A stretch of DNA of 64,000 nt from Novosphingobium sp. (GTDB taxonomy: Bacteria > Pseudomonadota > Alphaproteobacteria > Sphingomonadales > Sphingomonadaceae). The stretch's first letter is position 1; every line of letters starts with the position of its first letter. The notes below the pieces were generated by a model. The model saw nothing but the letters and a program-made list of their open reading frames with translations, was not told the DNA's origin and did not search any database. The position numbers were made by a program, and so were the translations under genes. The DNA is taken from assembly GCF_030696665.1 (NCBI RefSeq), contig NZ_JAUYRV010000010.1, positions 1 to 64,000 on the forward strand, read 5' to 3'. Positions 50,580 through 59,464 of this stretch are shown here, piece after piece.

Positions 50580-51511
50580 ACCTGATCGAGATGTTCACCG
50601 GCTCCCTGCGCGAGGAGTGGCGCGAGCGGCGGGGTGCGGAAACGCGCCTGCTGCCGCAGGGCAAGCTTTCCGGGCCGATGCCGTGGGTCATTGCCATCAT
50701 GATCGGGCTGACCGTGGTGGCCACTGCCAGCGGCCTCGCCCTGCGCAAGACCGCCAATGCGGCGAGTGCCGACGTGGCGGGCGGGGTGACGGTGCAGATC
50801 GTCAACGGCGCCCCGCGAGAGCGCGACCGGCAGGCGCAGGCCGCGCTTGCGGCACTTCAGGGCGCGCCAGGTGTCGCTTCGGTGCGCATTGTGCCGCAGA
50901 AGGAACTTGATGCGCTGGTTGAGCCGTGGCTGGGCACGACCGTGGGCGATGATGTGAACGCACTGCCCGTGCCCGCGCTGATCGACGTGCGGCTGGCGGG
51001 CAATGCCGACAAGACCGCCGTGGCCGCATTGCGCAAACAGATCGCCGCCCGCGCGCCCGATGCGCGGGTGGATGCGCAGGCCAGCTGGCTCGCCCCGGTG
51101 TTCGAAGCGATTGGCGCGCTGCAACTGCTGGCGGGCGGTTTGATTGCGCTGCTAGCCTTTGCCACGGTCGCCACGGTGCTGCTGGCATCGCGCAACGCAT
51201 TGAGCAACCACCGCAATACCATCGAGATCGTCCACATGCTGGGCGGCACCGATGCGCAGATCGCGCGGATATTCCAGCGTTCGATGGCGGTCGACGCAGC
51301 GGCGGGCGGCATCGGCGGGCTGCTGCTCGGCGTGGTGACCATCGGCCTGCTGGGCCGCCAGTTTGCCGCGCTGGGATCGGGCATGATGACGGCGGGTAGC
51401 CTTGGTTATACCGACTGGCTGCTGATCTGCTGCATCCCGGTGGCGGGCGTGCTGCTGGCGGTCCTGACCGCGCGGCTCTCGGTGCTCAACGCGCTGAAGG
51501 GCATGTTGTGA
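50576..51511 (+). CDS. ftsX: Cell-division protein FtsX
   Basis: A 311-aa FtsX-type permease-like membrane protein with four helices: one after the N-terminal cytoplasmic tail (about 38-60), then a periplasmic domain, and three C-terminal helices (about 183-210, 238-262, 278-303). The ASRNALSNHRNTIEIVHMLGGT block between helices 2 and 3 is characteristic. It works with FtsE at the division site. It overlaps ftsE and the following ydcF-like gene by 4 nt each, so the operon is translationally coupled. Confidence 0.94.
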   Translation: MNLIEMFTGSLREEWRERRGAETRLLPQGKLSGPMPWVIAIMIGLTVVATASGLALRKTANAASADVAGGVTVQIVNGAPRERDRQAQAALAALQGAPGVASVRIVPQKELDALVEPWLGTTVGDDVNALPVPALIDVRLAGNADKTAVAALRKQIAARAPDARVDAQASWLAPVFEAIGALQLLAGGLIALLAFATVATVLLASRNALSNHRNTIEIVHMLGGTDAQIARIFQRSMAVDAAAGGIGGLLLGVVTIGLLGRQFAALGSGMMTAGSLGYTDWLLICCIPVAGVLLAVLTARLSVLNALKGML

Positions 51512-52056
51512 CGAAGCGCGGCATCTTCCGGCGGCTGCTGTCGCTGCTGCTGATCGTGTGGGCGCTGGGCTTTGTGTGGTTCGCCACGTTCCTGCCACAG
51601 CCGGTGGTGGAGCCTGTGCGCACTGATGGCGTGGTGGCGCTGACCGGCGGCGGAGGGCGCATCCCCCACGCGCTCAGCGTGGTCGAAAAAGGCCGCGCGC
51701 GCCGCCTGCTGGTCTCGGGCGTGGACCGCGAAGTGCGCCCGCGCGAATTTGCGGTGGAGTACAAGGTGCCTGAGCGGCTGATGGCCTGCTGCGTGACGCT
51801 GGGCTATGACGCGGTCGATACGCGCAGCAACGCGATTGAAACGATGCGCTGGATCCGGGAAAACAAGCTGCGATCGATCCGGTTGGTGACGACCGACTGG
51901 CACATGCGCCGCGCCGCGCTGGATCTTGAGGCCGAAGCGCCCGACAGCCTGATCATCATAAAGGACGCCGTGCCATCAACGCCAAGCCTTCGCATCCTGT
52001 TCATCGAATACAGCAAGTTGGTGGCGCGCACCGTGGCGTGGATGATCGGCTGGTGA
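51508..52056 (+). CDS. YdcF/SanA-family (DUF218) membrane protein
   Basis: A 182-aa protein with an N-terminal membrane helix (about 8-26: LLSLLLIVWALGFVWFAT) and a DUF218 domain: DGVVALTGGGGRIPHAL, RLLVSGVD, then AIETMRWIRENK and RLVTTDWHMRRA. The SxR/HMxRA residues are conserved in the family. DUF218 proteins affect envelope integrity; the reaction is unknown. It overlaps ftsX and plsC by a few bases, linking it to envelope and lipid synthesis. Confidence 0.88.
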   Translation: MTKRGIFRRLLSLLLIVWALGFVWFATFLPQPVVEPVRTDGVVALTGGGGRIPHALSVVEKGRARRLLVSGVDREVRPREFAVEYKVPERLMACCVTLGYDAVDTRSNAIETMRWIRENKLRSIRLVTTDWHMRRAALDLEAEAPDSLIIIKDAVPSTPSLRILFIEYSKLVARTVAWMIGW

Positions 52057-52751
52057 GCGTGCGCAAGGTGCTGTCCGTCATCCGCAGCGTGATTTTCTAT
52101 GTCGTTTTCTACGGCGGCTCCGTGCCGATCGTGCTGGCCTCGCTGCTGTGCATGCCGTTCAGCAAACCACTGTTGCGCGCCGTGGTGCGCGGGTGGTGCG
52201 GATGGCACCGGCTGTGCTGCCGCGTGCTGCTGGGCATCCGGGTGAAGCTGGAAAACCCGGTGTTCAAACCCGGCGTGCTCTATGCCATCCGCCATGAATC
52301 GTTCTTTGAGGCGATTGATATGCCCTGGCTGTTCCGCTTGCCGGTGGTCTTCGCCAAGGCCGAACTGCTGCGCATCCCCGGCTGGGGACCAGCAGCGCGC
52401 AATTTCGGCCTGATCGGCGTGGAGCGCGAGGCCGGGGCCAAGGCGCTGCGCACGATGCTGTCCGAAGCGCGCCGCCTGATTGCCGAAGACCGCCCGCTGA
52501 TCATCTTCCCCGAAGGCACCCGCACCCCGCACGGCACGCCGGGCCAGTTGCAGGCAGGCTTTGCCGGAATCTACAAGCTGCTGCGCCTGCCGGTGATCCC
52601 GGTGGCGGTGGACAGCGGGCCGCTCTACCACCGCACATGGAAACAACCGGGCACCATCCGCTACCGCTTCGCCGAGGAAATCCCGGCGGGGTTGCCGCGT
52701 GAGGAGATCGAAGCGCGGGTGAAGGCGGCGATCAATGCGCTGAATGGGTGA
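52053..52751 (+). CDS. plsC: 1-acyl-sn-glycerol-3-phosphate acyltransferase
   Basis: A 232-aa membrane-associated acyltransferase making phosphatidic acid. Motif I is H-x4-E (RHESFFEAID), where Glu takes the place of the more usual Asp; motif II GWGPAARNFGLIGVER and motif III IIFPEGTRT are normal, and motif IV is PVIPVAVDSG. One or two N-terminal helices anchor it. The GTG at 52053 overlaps the stop of the DUF218 gene (GTGA) and is preferred over the GTG at 52038. Confidence 0.9.
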   Translation: MSVRKVLSVIRSVIFYVVFYGGSVPIVLASLLCMPFSKPLLRAVVRGWCGWHRLCCRVLLGIRVKLENPVFKPGVLYAIRHESFFEAIDMPWLFRLPVVFAKAELLRIPGWGPAARNFGLIGVEREAGAKALRTMLSEARRLIAEDRPLIIFPEGTRTPHGTPGQLQAGFAGIYKLLRLPVIPVAVDSGPLYHRTWKQPGTIRYRFAEEIPAGLPREEIEARVKAAINALNG

Positions 52752-52800
52752 GGGTTGGCGCGTTAGAACCGAAGGTACCTCAAAATCGGAAAGCCGCGTG

Positions 52801-53547
52801 ATGAACTCTCACTCAGATGACTATGGCACCGCACGCGCAGACTTTCACAATGCCGTAAGCGAGCTAGTCAGAATGTCCGCCACGATAGGCGGTAGCCCCA
52901 GCAAGAATGGGCGGCAGTATTGGTCATCCGTTCTAGCCGCGAAAATGACCCTGAATGCCATGACCTTAGATAAGATTGTGCCGCGTGTCGCCTCTGCTGG
53001 GTCGGAAGATTTATGGGACATCAGCTCCATCGCCGCCTTGGTCCGCGTTTTTGCCGAAAGCTATCTGCTGTTCCACTGGCTGTGCGTTGAGACAGAGACT
53101 ACAGAACTTTGGGATTTCCGCATCACGGCCTTAACCATTGCGGATAACCGAGCGCGCTATCGTCTAACGCAGGAGGTTGAAGGGGAGCCAGAGCCGTCCG
53201 AATTTACAAATGCGCAGGAAAATCTTGCTAAGCACCTAGATACAATCGGGCTTTTTCATGGGCTGTCGCCACAGCGCCAGAAAGACCTCCGTAAGGGCGC
53301 AAAATCCCCTTTCGTGCAGGATGATGTGTTGGACCGCCTCAACCTGGACCGGGGTATGTTTCGCAGGTTCTACCGATACCTCAGCTCGTTCGTACATACC
53401 GGAACAGTCTCGTTCTTCCGTGTGGAAGAGCACGGCCGGGGCAACGGGGAATTCAACGAGTACGAAGCAACAATGGTGCTTGGCTGCCTGCATTTCATGA
53501 TCGAACTATTGCAGTGTGTCGTGCGAGAAATGCGAAGACTTCATTAA
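52801..53547 (+). CDS. Hypothetical protein, DUF5677-like
   Basis: A 248-aa, mainly alpha-helical soluble protein. The C-terminal RRFYRYLSSFVHTGTVSFF and HFMIELLQCVVREMRRL segments resemble the conserved Ser-x-x-His core of DUF5677-type proteins, but the match is weak. ATG 52801 has GGAAAG 8 nt upstream; a frame-compatible ATG at 52744 would overlap plsC. With the convergent gene that follows, it forms a lower-GC block between plsC and tyrA, suggesting gain by transfer. No function can be assigned. Confidence 0.6.
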   Translation: MNSHSDDYGTARADFHNAVSELVRMSATIGGSPSKNGRQYWSSVLAAKMTLNAMTLDKIVPRVASAGSEDLWDISSIAALVRVFAESYLLFHWLCVETETTELWDFRITALTIADNRARYRLTQEVEGEPEPSEFTNAQENLAKHLDTIGLFHGLSPQRQKDLRKGAKSPFVQDDVLDRLNLDRGMFRRFYRYLSSFVHTGTVSFFRVEEHGRGNGEFNEYEATMVLGCLHFMIELLQCVVREMRRLH

Positions 53548-53651
53548 TCAGCCGCCGGATCGGTACGCCATGCGAACACACACACAAGCTGAGCTTCGCT
53601 CCTAGACGCTATTGGTCAAGACCCCGTCATCACCCAACATTTTGCATCGGC

Positions 53652-54479
53652 TCAGTGAGACAATAGTTCGCGCCTGAGCGTCGGCGGGAGCTTCTCAACT
53701 CCACCGTCACCTGCATGTCCTTTTGTCCGCTCAACCAGTTGGCGCACCTTTGTCCCGATGATCGGGCAGGCCGAATCAGATATAGGATAATCCAAGTAAA
53801 AGCCTTTCCCGCCTGACCAAGCTCCAGCGTAAATCGTAATGTCGCTGTTTCCAAAGCTGGACATTTCCAAAGCGGAGCCGTCCTCACCCAAATTTGCAAA
53901 CTCAGCGTCGCCATAAAGATTCGTGAACGATACGAGCACGTCGGTATAGAAGCCCTCTGCCCTGAGACCTGCGTTCGCGGCAGCATCAATAAGTTTCTGT
54001 AGGTCTTGTGCCGAAGCTTCAACGATGTGGATTTTGTCCCGCGTACTTTGCATAAACAAGCCACGGATTGCGACAACACATGGGCGTTGGGCACCCGCTG
54101 TAGAGAAGAATATGCTCGCTTGACCATTTACAGCAATAATCTCCCGAACACCCACCTCGGGAATAACTGCAATGGCATTTGAGATTTGCGGCTCAATTAG
54201 TCGCCCACTTTGCCGAAAGGCAGAGCTTCTACCTGAAGAAACAACGCTAAACTTGGATTGATTTTTCGCAATTTCCAACTTAGCCAAAGCAATAGATACT
54301 TCTGTTTGCTTCTCAGCAATTAGATAAGATGCTACCGCAACCGCAAGTGTGGCCACTGAGATAACCGTCGTGAGAAATATATTGAAACCACGCGCCAAAT
54401 TCGTAGCTGAAGATTGCTCACGGCCTAATTTTTTCAACCGCGCCCTTCGCAACAGTTTGTAGTTCGGTTTTTGCTTCAT
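53652..54479 (-). CDS. Hypothetical membrane-anchored protein
   Basis: A 275-aa protein. A strongly basic N-terminus (KQKPNYKLLRRARLKKLGRE) precedes one membrane helix (about 32-54: FLTTVISVATLAVAVASYLI), then a short coiled-coil-like stretch (AEKQTEVSIALAKLEIAK) and a beta-rich C-terminal domain of about 190 residues. Not a family I know. GC is clearly lower than in flanking core genes. It is convergent with the DUF5677-like gene and 60 nt from tyrA. The domain is probably periplasmic, from the positive-inside rule. Confidence 0.6.
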   Translation of the reverse strand: MKQKPNYKLLRRARLKKLGREQSSATNLARGFNIFLTTVISVATLAVAVASYLIAEKQTEVSIALAKLEIAKNQSKFSVVSSGRSSAFRQSGRLIEPQISNAIAVIPEVGVREIIAVNGQASIFFSTAGAQRPCVVAIRGLFMQSTRDKIHIVEASAQDLQKLIDAAANAGLRAEGFYTDVLVSFTNLYGDAEFANLGEDGSALEMSSFGNSDITIYAGAWSGGKGFYLDYPISDSACPIIGTKVRQLVERTKGHAGDGGVEKLPPTLRRELLSH

Positions 54480-54539
54480 GTGACGCTCCGGGCACCCAAA
54501 TGATGCACAGGAAATGGTACTTCCACCAATGCCGCCCCC

Positions 54540-55466
54540 TCACCCCTGCCCCTGATGATCGCTCCGCCCAAAGTCCGGCCGCGCGTCGTCCTGTCCCATC
54601 TCGATGATCCCTCGCCGGATCGCGCGGGTGTGGGTGAAGTGGTCGAAGAGGGTTTCGCCGTCGCCCTTGCGGATGGCTTTTTGCAGTTCGGTCAGATCCT
54701 CGGTGAAGCGCTGGAGCATTTCGAGGACGGCGTCGCGGTTGGTCAGGAACACGTCGCGCCACATCGTGGGGTCTGATGCGGCGATGCGGGTGAAATCGCG
54801 GAAGCCACCGGCGGAATACTTGATGACCTCGCTTTGCGTGACCTGTTCAAGGTCCGACGCGGTGCCGACGATGGTATAGGCGATCAGGTGCGGCAGGTGG
54901 CTGGTGACGGCGAGCACCTTGTCATGGTGGTCGGCGTCCATCGTATCGATCCGCGCGCCCAGCGCTTCCCAGAAGGCCACGAGGCGCTGGACCAGTGCCG
55001 GGTCGGCATCGGCGGGCGGGGTGACGATGCACCAGCGGTTGCGGAACAGCGTGGCGAACCCGGCGTCCGGGCCGCTGCGCTCTGTGCCCGCCACGGGATG
55101 CGCGGGGATAATGTGGTGGCCGGGCAGCGCTTCGGCCAAGGCAGCGGCGACGGTGGCCTTGGAGGAGCCGACGTCGCTGACCAGCGCGTCTTTCGACAGA
55201 CCCGGCGCGATGGCGCGGGCGGCGGCGGCCATTGCACCAACGGGGACGCAAAAGATCACGAGGTCTGAGCCGGTGGCGGCGTCCTGCGCGGTGTCGGCGA
55301 TGCGGTGGGCGAGGTTCAGCGCGCGCGCGGCAGTGCGGACTTCGGGGTCTGCGTCATAGCCGACGACGGTGGTATCGGGCAGGAAGGCCTGCACCGCGTG
55401 GCCAATCGACCCGCCGAGCAGGCCGAGGCCGACGATGGTGACCTGTTTGAAGGGCGCGTCGCTCAC
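54540..55466 (-). CDS. tyrA: Prephenate/cyclohexadienyl (arogenate) dehydrogenase
   Basis: A 308-aa NAD(P)-dependent enzyme of tyrosine synthesis. The N-terminal Rossmann fold has [30 protein letters not shown] and [11 protein letters not shown] are conserved. The active-site His lies in [21 protein letters not shown]. It lacks a chorismate mutase or ACT domain, as in Zymomonas TyrC, a cyclohexadienyl dehydrogenase. The GTG at 55466 overlaps the hisC stop (GTGA) with GAGG 7 nt upstream; a GTG at 55481 is less likely. Coupling to hisC mirrors the Zymomonas hisH-tyrC pair. Confidence 0.92.
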   Translation of the reverse strand: MSDAPFKQVTIVGLGLLGGSIGHAVQAFLPDTTVVGYDADPEVRTAARALNLAHRIADTAQDAATGSDLVIFCVPVGAMAAAARAIAPGLSKDALVSDVGSSKATVAAALAEALPGHHIIPAHPVAGTERSGPDAGFATLFRNRWCIVTPPADADPALVQRLVAFWEALGARIDTMDADHHDKVLAVTSHLPHLIAYTIVGTASDLEQVTQSEVIKYSAGGFRDFTRIAASDPTMWRDVFLTNRDAVLEMLQRFTEDLTELQKAIRKGDGETLFDHFTHTRAIRRGIIEMGQDDARPDFGRSDHQGQG

Positions 55467-56563
55467 TTCGACGCCTCGCACATCTGGCGGATGGCGGTGG
55501 CGATCTCGTCCATCTGCTCTGCCGTGCCGATGGTGATGCGCAGCGCTTGCGGCAGGCCCTGCCCCGGCAGCCAGCGGGTGATGTAGCCGTGGTCCATCAG
55601 GCCATTGTAGACCTGTTCGGCGGTGAGCGCGCCTTCGAACAGGATCAGCACGAAGTTGGCCTGACTGGGCAGCGGGCGGACGCCGTGGTTGCCCAGCGCT
55701 TCGAGCTTTTCAACGAAGCGGGCGCGTTCCTGCGCGTTGTGGCGGCGCGAGCTTTCGACGAAGGCCTGATCCTGCACGGCGGCGAGGCCAGCGGCTTGGC
55801 CGGTCAGCGAGACGTTGAACGGGCCACGGATGCGGTTGAGCATGTCGATGATCGCAGGGTGGCCGGTGCCCCAGCCAAGGCGCTCTCCGGCAAGACCGTA
55901 GATCTTTGAGAAGGTGCGCGTGGCCAGCACGTTTTGCGCGGTGGTGGCGAGTTCGAGCGCGCCGTCGTCGTTTTCCGGCGCGACGTATTCGGCATAGGCG
56001 CCATCCAGCACCAGCAGAATGTCGGGGCGCAGCGCAGCGTGGAGGCGCGCGATTTCGGCGCGGGGGAGCCAGCTGCCGGTGGGGTTGTTGGGGTTGGCGA
56101 GGAAAACGACGCGGGTGCGTTCAGTCACGCAGGCGAGCAGCGCGTCGACATCGGTGCCATAGTCGTGATCGGGCGCGACCACCGGGGTGGCGCCGCAGCG
56201 GCGGGCGGCGATGTCGTAGACCGAGAAGCCGTAGCGGACATAGACAACCTCGTCGCCCGGCCCGGCATAGGCCTGCGCGGCAAGGTTGAGCAGTTCGTCC
56301 GAGCCGGTGCCCATGACCACGCGCGCGGGATCGAGGCCGTGGACTTGCGCGATGGCGGTGCGCAGCGCCGTGCTGTCAGGATCAGGGTAGCGCGCCGGAT
56401 CGCCTGCGTGGGTCTGTGCCTCAAGCGCGGCGGCGCTGGTGCCGAGCGGGTTCTCGTTGGCGGAGAGCTTGGTCAGCACTTGCCCGTCCTTGCCGGTCGA
56501 CTTGCCGGGGACATAGGCGTGAATGCCGAGGATCCATTCTTTGGGCTTAGGCGCGTTTTCCAT
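55463..56563 (-). CDS. hisC: Histidinol-phosphate / aromatic aminotransferase
   Basis: A 366-aa PLP fold-type I aminotransferase. It shows [38 protein letters not shown], the Schiff-base Lys in [18 protein letters not shown] (near residue 219) and the C-terminal [11 protein letters not shown]. No other his gene is adjacent, and tyrA is translationally coupled downstream, so it probably serves phenylalanine/tyrosine synthesis as well as, or instead of, histidine. A short GCCGGA-GTT-TCCGGC hairpin lies 20 nt upstream of the ATG. Confidence 0.9.
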   Translation of the reverse strand: MENAPKPKEWILGIHAYVPGKSTGKDGQVLTKLSANENPLGTSAAALEAQTHAGDPARYPDPDSTALRTAIAQVHGLDPARVVMGTGSDELLNLAAQAYAGPGDEVVYVRYGFSVYDIAARRCGATPVVAPDHDYGTDVDALLACVTERTRVVFLANPNNPTGSWLPRAEIARLHAALRPDILLVLDGAYAEYVAPENDDGALELATTAQNVLATRTFSKIYGLAGERLGWGTGHPAIIDMLNRIRGPFNVSLTGQAAGLAAVQDQAFVESSRRHNAQERARFVEKLEALGNHGVRPLPSQANFVLILFEGALTAEQVYNGLMDHGYITRWLPGQGLPQALRITIGTAEQMDEIATAIRQMCEASK

Positions 56564-56583
56564 GAGGCCGCGCCTTAGAGATT

Positions 56584-56598
56584 GCCGGAGTTTCCGGC
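56584..56598 (-). repeat. Short hairpin in the hisC leader
   Basis: GCCGGA and TCCGGC arms with a GTT loop, 20 nt before the hisC ATG. It could affect ribosome access. It also resembles part of the neighbouring amt terminator stem (GGCCGGA). Confidence 0.35.
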
Positions 56599-56621
56599 AA
56601 GCGAACCCCGGGGCAAGGACG

Positions 56622-56656
56622 AAAAAAGGGCCGGAAGCGGGCTAGCGCTTCCGGCC
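56622..56656 (-). terminator. Intrinsic terminator of glnK-amt
   Basis: An 11-bp perfect stem (GGCCGGAAGCG/CGCTTCCGGCC) with a 6-nt loop, followed on the minus strand by CTTTTTTC. It lies about 90 nt after the amt stop codon and before hisC. Confidence 0.9.
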
Positions 56657-56746
56657 TTAGTCTGTTCGCAGGAGGAACATGGTTTGGCGGGGCAGGGAAT
56701 GAGAGGGAGAGGATCTGTTTCCCCCACTCCGCCAATTCGGGTAAAC

Positions 56747-58165
56747 TTAATAGTTGTAGGCGCGCTCGCCGTGTTCGGAGATGTCGAGGCCTTCGCGCTC
56801 TGATTCTTCCGACGGACGCAGACCGATGGTCTTGTCGACGATGAAGAAGAGGATCGCTGAGCCAATGCCCGAGAACAGGACGGTGAAGAGCACTGCCTTG
56901 ATCTGCGTCATCACCTGGGTGCCGATGCTGTAGCTGTCAGCGTCGAAGCCTGCCGGGAACACGGTGTAGTCAAACACGCCCTGGCCACCAAGCGAAGGAG
57001 CCGCGACGATGCCGGTGGCGATGGCGCCAACGATGCCGCCCACGCCGTGCACGCCGAATACGTCGAGCGTATCGTCATACTTGAGCTTGTTCTTCACCGT
57101 GCTGACGAAGAGGTAGCAGATGGGCGAGACGACGAGGCCGAGGACAATCGAGGTCATCGGAGCGCCGAGACCCGAAGCCGGGGTGATCGCCACGAGGCCA
57201 GCGACGGCACCCGTTGCAGCGCCCAGCATCGAAGGCTTGCCGTGGTGGATCTGCTCGACAATCGCCCAGGAGACGGCTGCGGCAGCGGTGGCGACGAAAG
57301 TGTTGATGAAGGCAACTGCGGTGACGCCATTGGCTTCGAGGTTGGAGCCAGCGTTGAAGCCGAACCAGCCCACCCACAGAAGCGAAGCACCGATCATGGT
57401 CATGGTCAGCGAGTGCGGCGGAGTAGCTTCCTTGCCGAAGCCAACGCGCTTGCCGATCATGATGCAGCCAACGAGGCCTGCGATACCGGCGTTGATGTGC
57501 ACCACGGTGCCACCAGCGAAGTCGAGCGCGCCCATTGCCCACAGGAAACCAGCATCGGTCGGAGCATCAGGCAGGAAGTCTGGGCCAGCCCAGTACCAGA
57601 CCATGTGCGCCATCGGGAAGTAGATCGCGGTCAGCCACAGGACGGTAAAGACCATCAGCGCCGAGAACTTCACGCGCTCTGCAAAGGCACCGACGATCAG
57701 CGCCGGGGTGATGCAGGCAAAGGTCATCTGGAAGATGACGAACGCGTATTCAGGAATGTAGACGTTGTTCGAGAAGGTTGCCGCATAGGTCGTTGCATCA
57801 ACGCCCATCAGGAACATCTTCGAGAAGCCGCCGACGAACGGACCGCCGCTGGTGAAGGCCATCGAATAGCCCCAGCTGACCCATACGAGCGCTGCGACCG
57901 AAACGACCATGAACACCTGCATAAGCACCGAGAGCATGTTCTTGGTGCGAACGAGGCCGCCGTAAAAAAGTGCGAGTGCCGGAACGCTCATCATCAGGAC
58001 GAGTGCCGACGAAATCAGCATCCAGGTCGTGTCGCCCTTGTTGACCATGCCGGCCATCTGTTCAACCGATGGTGCCTTGATCGGCCCATCCTGTGCAAAA
58101 GCAGCCGTAGCGGCGAAGAGCGAAGCGCCCGTTCCCACCAAGCCACCGATCATCTTACGGATCAT
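56747..58165 (-). CDS. amtB: Ammonium transporter
   Basis: A 472-aa Amt/MEP/Rh channel. The signal peptide (about 1-25, ending ATAAFAQDG) is followed by 11 membrane helices. Conserved are TTWMLISSALVLMM, FYGGLVRTKN, the ALDFAGGTVVHINAG signature with the first pore His, and VFGVHGVGGIVGA with the second. It takes up ammonium when nitrogen is scarce and is gated by GlnK. ATG 58165 has AGGGGA upstream; the GTG at 58204 overlaps glnK and is rejected. Co-transcribed with glnK. Confidence 0.95.
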   Translation of the reverse strand: MIRKMIGGLVGTGASLFAATAAFAQDGPIKAPSVEQMAGMVNKGDTTWMLISSALVLMMSVPALALFYGGLVRTKNMLSVLMQVFMVVSVAALVWVSWGYSMAFTSGGPFVGGFSKMFLMGVDATTYAATFSNNVYIPEYAFVIFQMTFACITPALIVGAFAERVKFSALMVFTVLWLTAIYFPMAHMVWYWAGPDFLPDAPTDAGFLWAMGALDFAGGTVVHINAGIAGLVGCIMIGKRVGFGKEATPPHSLTMTMIGASLLWVGWFGFNAGSNLEANGVTAVAFINTFVATAAAAVSWAIVEQIHHGKPSMLGAATGAVAGLVAITPASGLGAPMTSIVLGLVVSPICYLFVSTVKNKLKYDDTLDVFGVHGVGGIVGAIATGIVAAPSLGGQGVFDYTVFPAGFDADSYSIGTQVMTQIKAVLFTVLFSGIGSAILFFIVDKTIGLRPSEESEREGLDISEHGERAYNY

Positions 58166-58200
58166 GTTGGTTCCCCTAAGGTCGGAAATGGAAGGCGCGC

Positions 58201-58539
58201 TCACAGCGCGGTATCCCCGGTTTCGCCGGTGCGGATACGCGTGGCCGATGCGAGATCGAGCACGAAAACCTTGCCGTCGCCAATTGCTTCGGTGCTGGCG
58301 GCCTGCTGGATCGTTTCCACGATCTGCGGCGCGAGATCATCGCTTGCGGCGATCTCGATTTTCACCTTCGGCAGCATGTTCGTCGAGTATTCGGCGCCAC
58401 GGTAGATTTCGGTCTGGCCCTTCTGCCGACCAAAGCCCTTCACCTCCGACACCGTCATCCCAGCGACGCCCAAGGCCGAGAGCGCTTCACGCACTTCGTC
58501 GAGCTTGAACGGCTTGATGATGGCGATGATGAATTTCAT
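58201..58539 (-). CDS. glnK: Nitrogen regulatory protein P-II
   Basis: A 112-aa trimeric signal protein sensing 2-oxoglutarate and ATP/ADP. It has KPFKLDEVREAL at the start, the T-loop GFGRQKGQTEIYRGAEYSTN with the uridylylation Tyr at position 51, and the C-loop GKVFVLDLASATRIRTGE. The T-loop after Tyr51 reads STNMLPKVK rather than the commoner VVDFLPKVK. It is first in the glnK-amtB operon, under the sigma-54 promoter at 58594-58609. It inhibits AmtB in its unmodified form. Confidence 0.95.
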   Translation of the reverse strand: MKFIIAIIKPFKLDEVREALSALGVAGMTVSEVKGFGRQKGQTEIYRGAEYSTNMLPKVKIEIAASDDLAPQIVETIQQAASTEAIGDGKVFVLDLASATRIRTGETGDTAL

Positions 58540-58593
58540 TCATGCCCCCTTCTTTTGCCCACACGCCGGGCGACCTGCCGGCGTAGAGTGTTA

Positions 58594-58609
58594 AGCAAAG
58601 GGCGTGCCA
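58594..58609 (-). promoter_or_regulatory. Sigma-54 (RpoN) promoter of glnK-amtB
   Basis: TGGCACGCCCTTTGCT on the minus strand matches the -24/-12 consensus TGGCAC-R-N4-TTGC-W at every defined position, with GG and GC 10 nt apart. It lies 55-70 nt before the glnK ATG. NtrC activation under nitrogen limitation is expected. Confidence 0.9.
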
Positions 58610-58735
58610 AATCAGAAAAGTTACGGATTGGGCCGTTTACGGGAACAGAACTCCCCAGCCAACGGTTAAAGCCGCCCGATTCTTGTGCATGTTATGCGAT
58701 TTGCCTGTTTTTTAGGCAGGCCTACGTGCCACAAA

Positions 58736-59464
58736 TCAGGGCAGGATCAGTGTGGCCCACACCGGCAGATGATCCGATCCCACCGCTGCCAGCGGACTGT
58801 GGTGAACACCGCTGGCCTCTACTGCGAGGTCTTCGCTCACCACGATACGGTCAAGCTGCGCCAGCGGACGGCGCGCGGGGAAACTGCGGCCCGGGGCAAG
58901 CACGCGCAAGGGCGGTGCGAAAGCAGACAGCGCGCCGCCAGTGATCGACCATTCATTGAGGTCACCCATCATCACGGCATGACCGGAGTTCTCATGCGCG
59001 GCGATGTGATTGCAGACCGCCGAAACCTGCTGACGGCGACGCAGGCCGGACAGATCAAGGTGCATGCCGACCACACGCAGCAATGCTCCGCCCACCCGCA
59101 GCGTGGCGCACACCGCACCGCGCGGTTCTATGGTCGGCAGCGGCACAGCGCAGGCCTCAACCACTTCGATCCCACGCCGCACGAGCAAGGCATTGCCATG
59201 CCAGCCCATGCTGGATGCGGTGCGTGCGCTATCGTAATGCCCCGGCTCTACCACCATCCAAGGGCTGTGATCATCCAGTGTGGCGCGCGGAATCACGGCT
59301 TCACGCAGGCCAAAGCGGCGGTCAGCTTCCTGCAACGCGATCACATCCGCGTCGATCTCGCGCAGCACCGTAAGAATCCGCTCGGGATCGCGCTTTCGGT
59401 CCAGCCCGACACCCTTGTGGATGTTGTAGCTGGCGACCTTCAGCTTGGTGCGTGCTTCAGGCAC
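58736..59464 (-). CDS. Endonuclease/exonuclease/phosphatase family protein
   Basis: About 242 aa with the EEP fold. Catalytic blocks in order: ASYNIHKGVG (metal Asn), ALQEADRRFG (metal Glu), MHLDLSGLRRRQQ, MMGDLNEWS (Asp/Asn) and GSDHLPVWA (final Asp-His). Family members cleave phosphodiesters in nucleic acids or lipids; the substrate here is unknown, and bacterial versions of this size are often membrane-lipid or DNA-related hydrolases. GTG 59464 overlaps the end of the PNPOx-like gene by 8 nt; the frame is open to a TTG at 59527. Confidence 0.85.
   Translation of the reverse strand: MPEARTKLKVASYNIHKGVGLDRKRDPERILTVLREIDADVIALQEADRRFGLREAVIPRATLDDHSPWMVVEPGHYDSARTASSMGWHGNALLVRRGIEVVEACAVPLPTIEPRGAVCATLRVGGALLRVVGMHLDLSGLRRRQQVSAVCNHIAAHENSGHAVMMGDLNEWSITGGALSAFAPPLRVLAPGRSFPARRPLAQLDRIVVSEDLAVEASGVHHSPLAAVGSDHLPVWATLILP

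Noticed and set aside
58697..58720. TGCCT/AGGCA hairpin after the EEP-family gene as a terminator
   Set aside because: The stem has only five base pairs and no following T-run on the minus strand.
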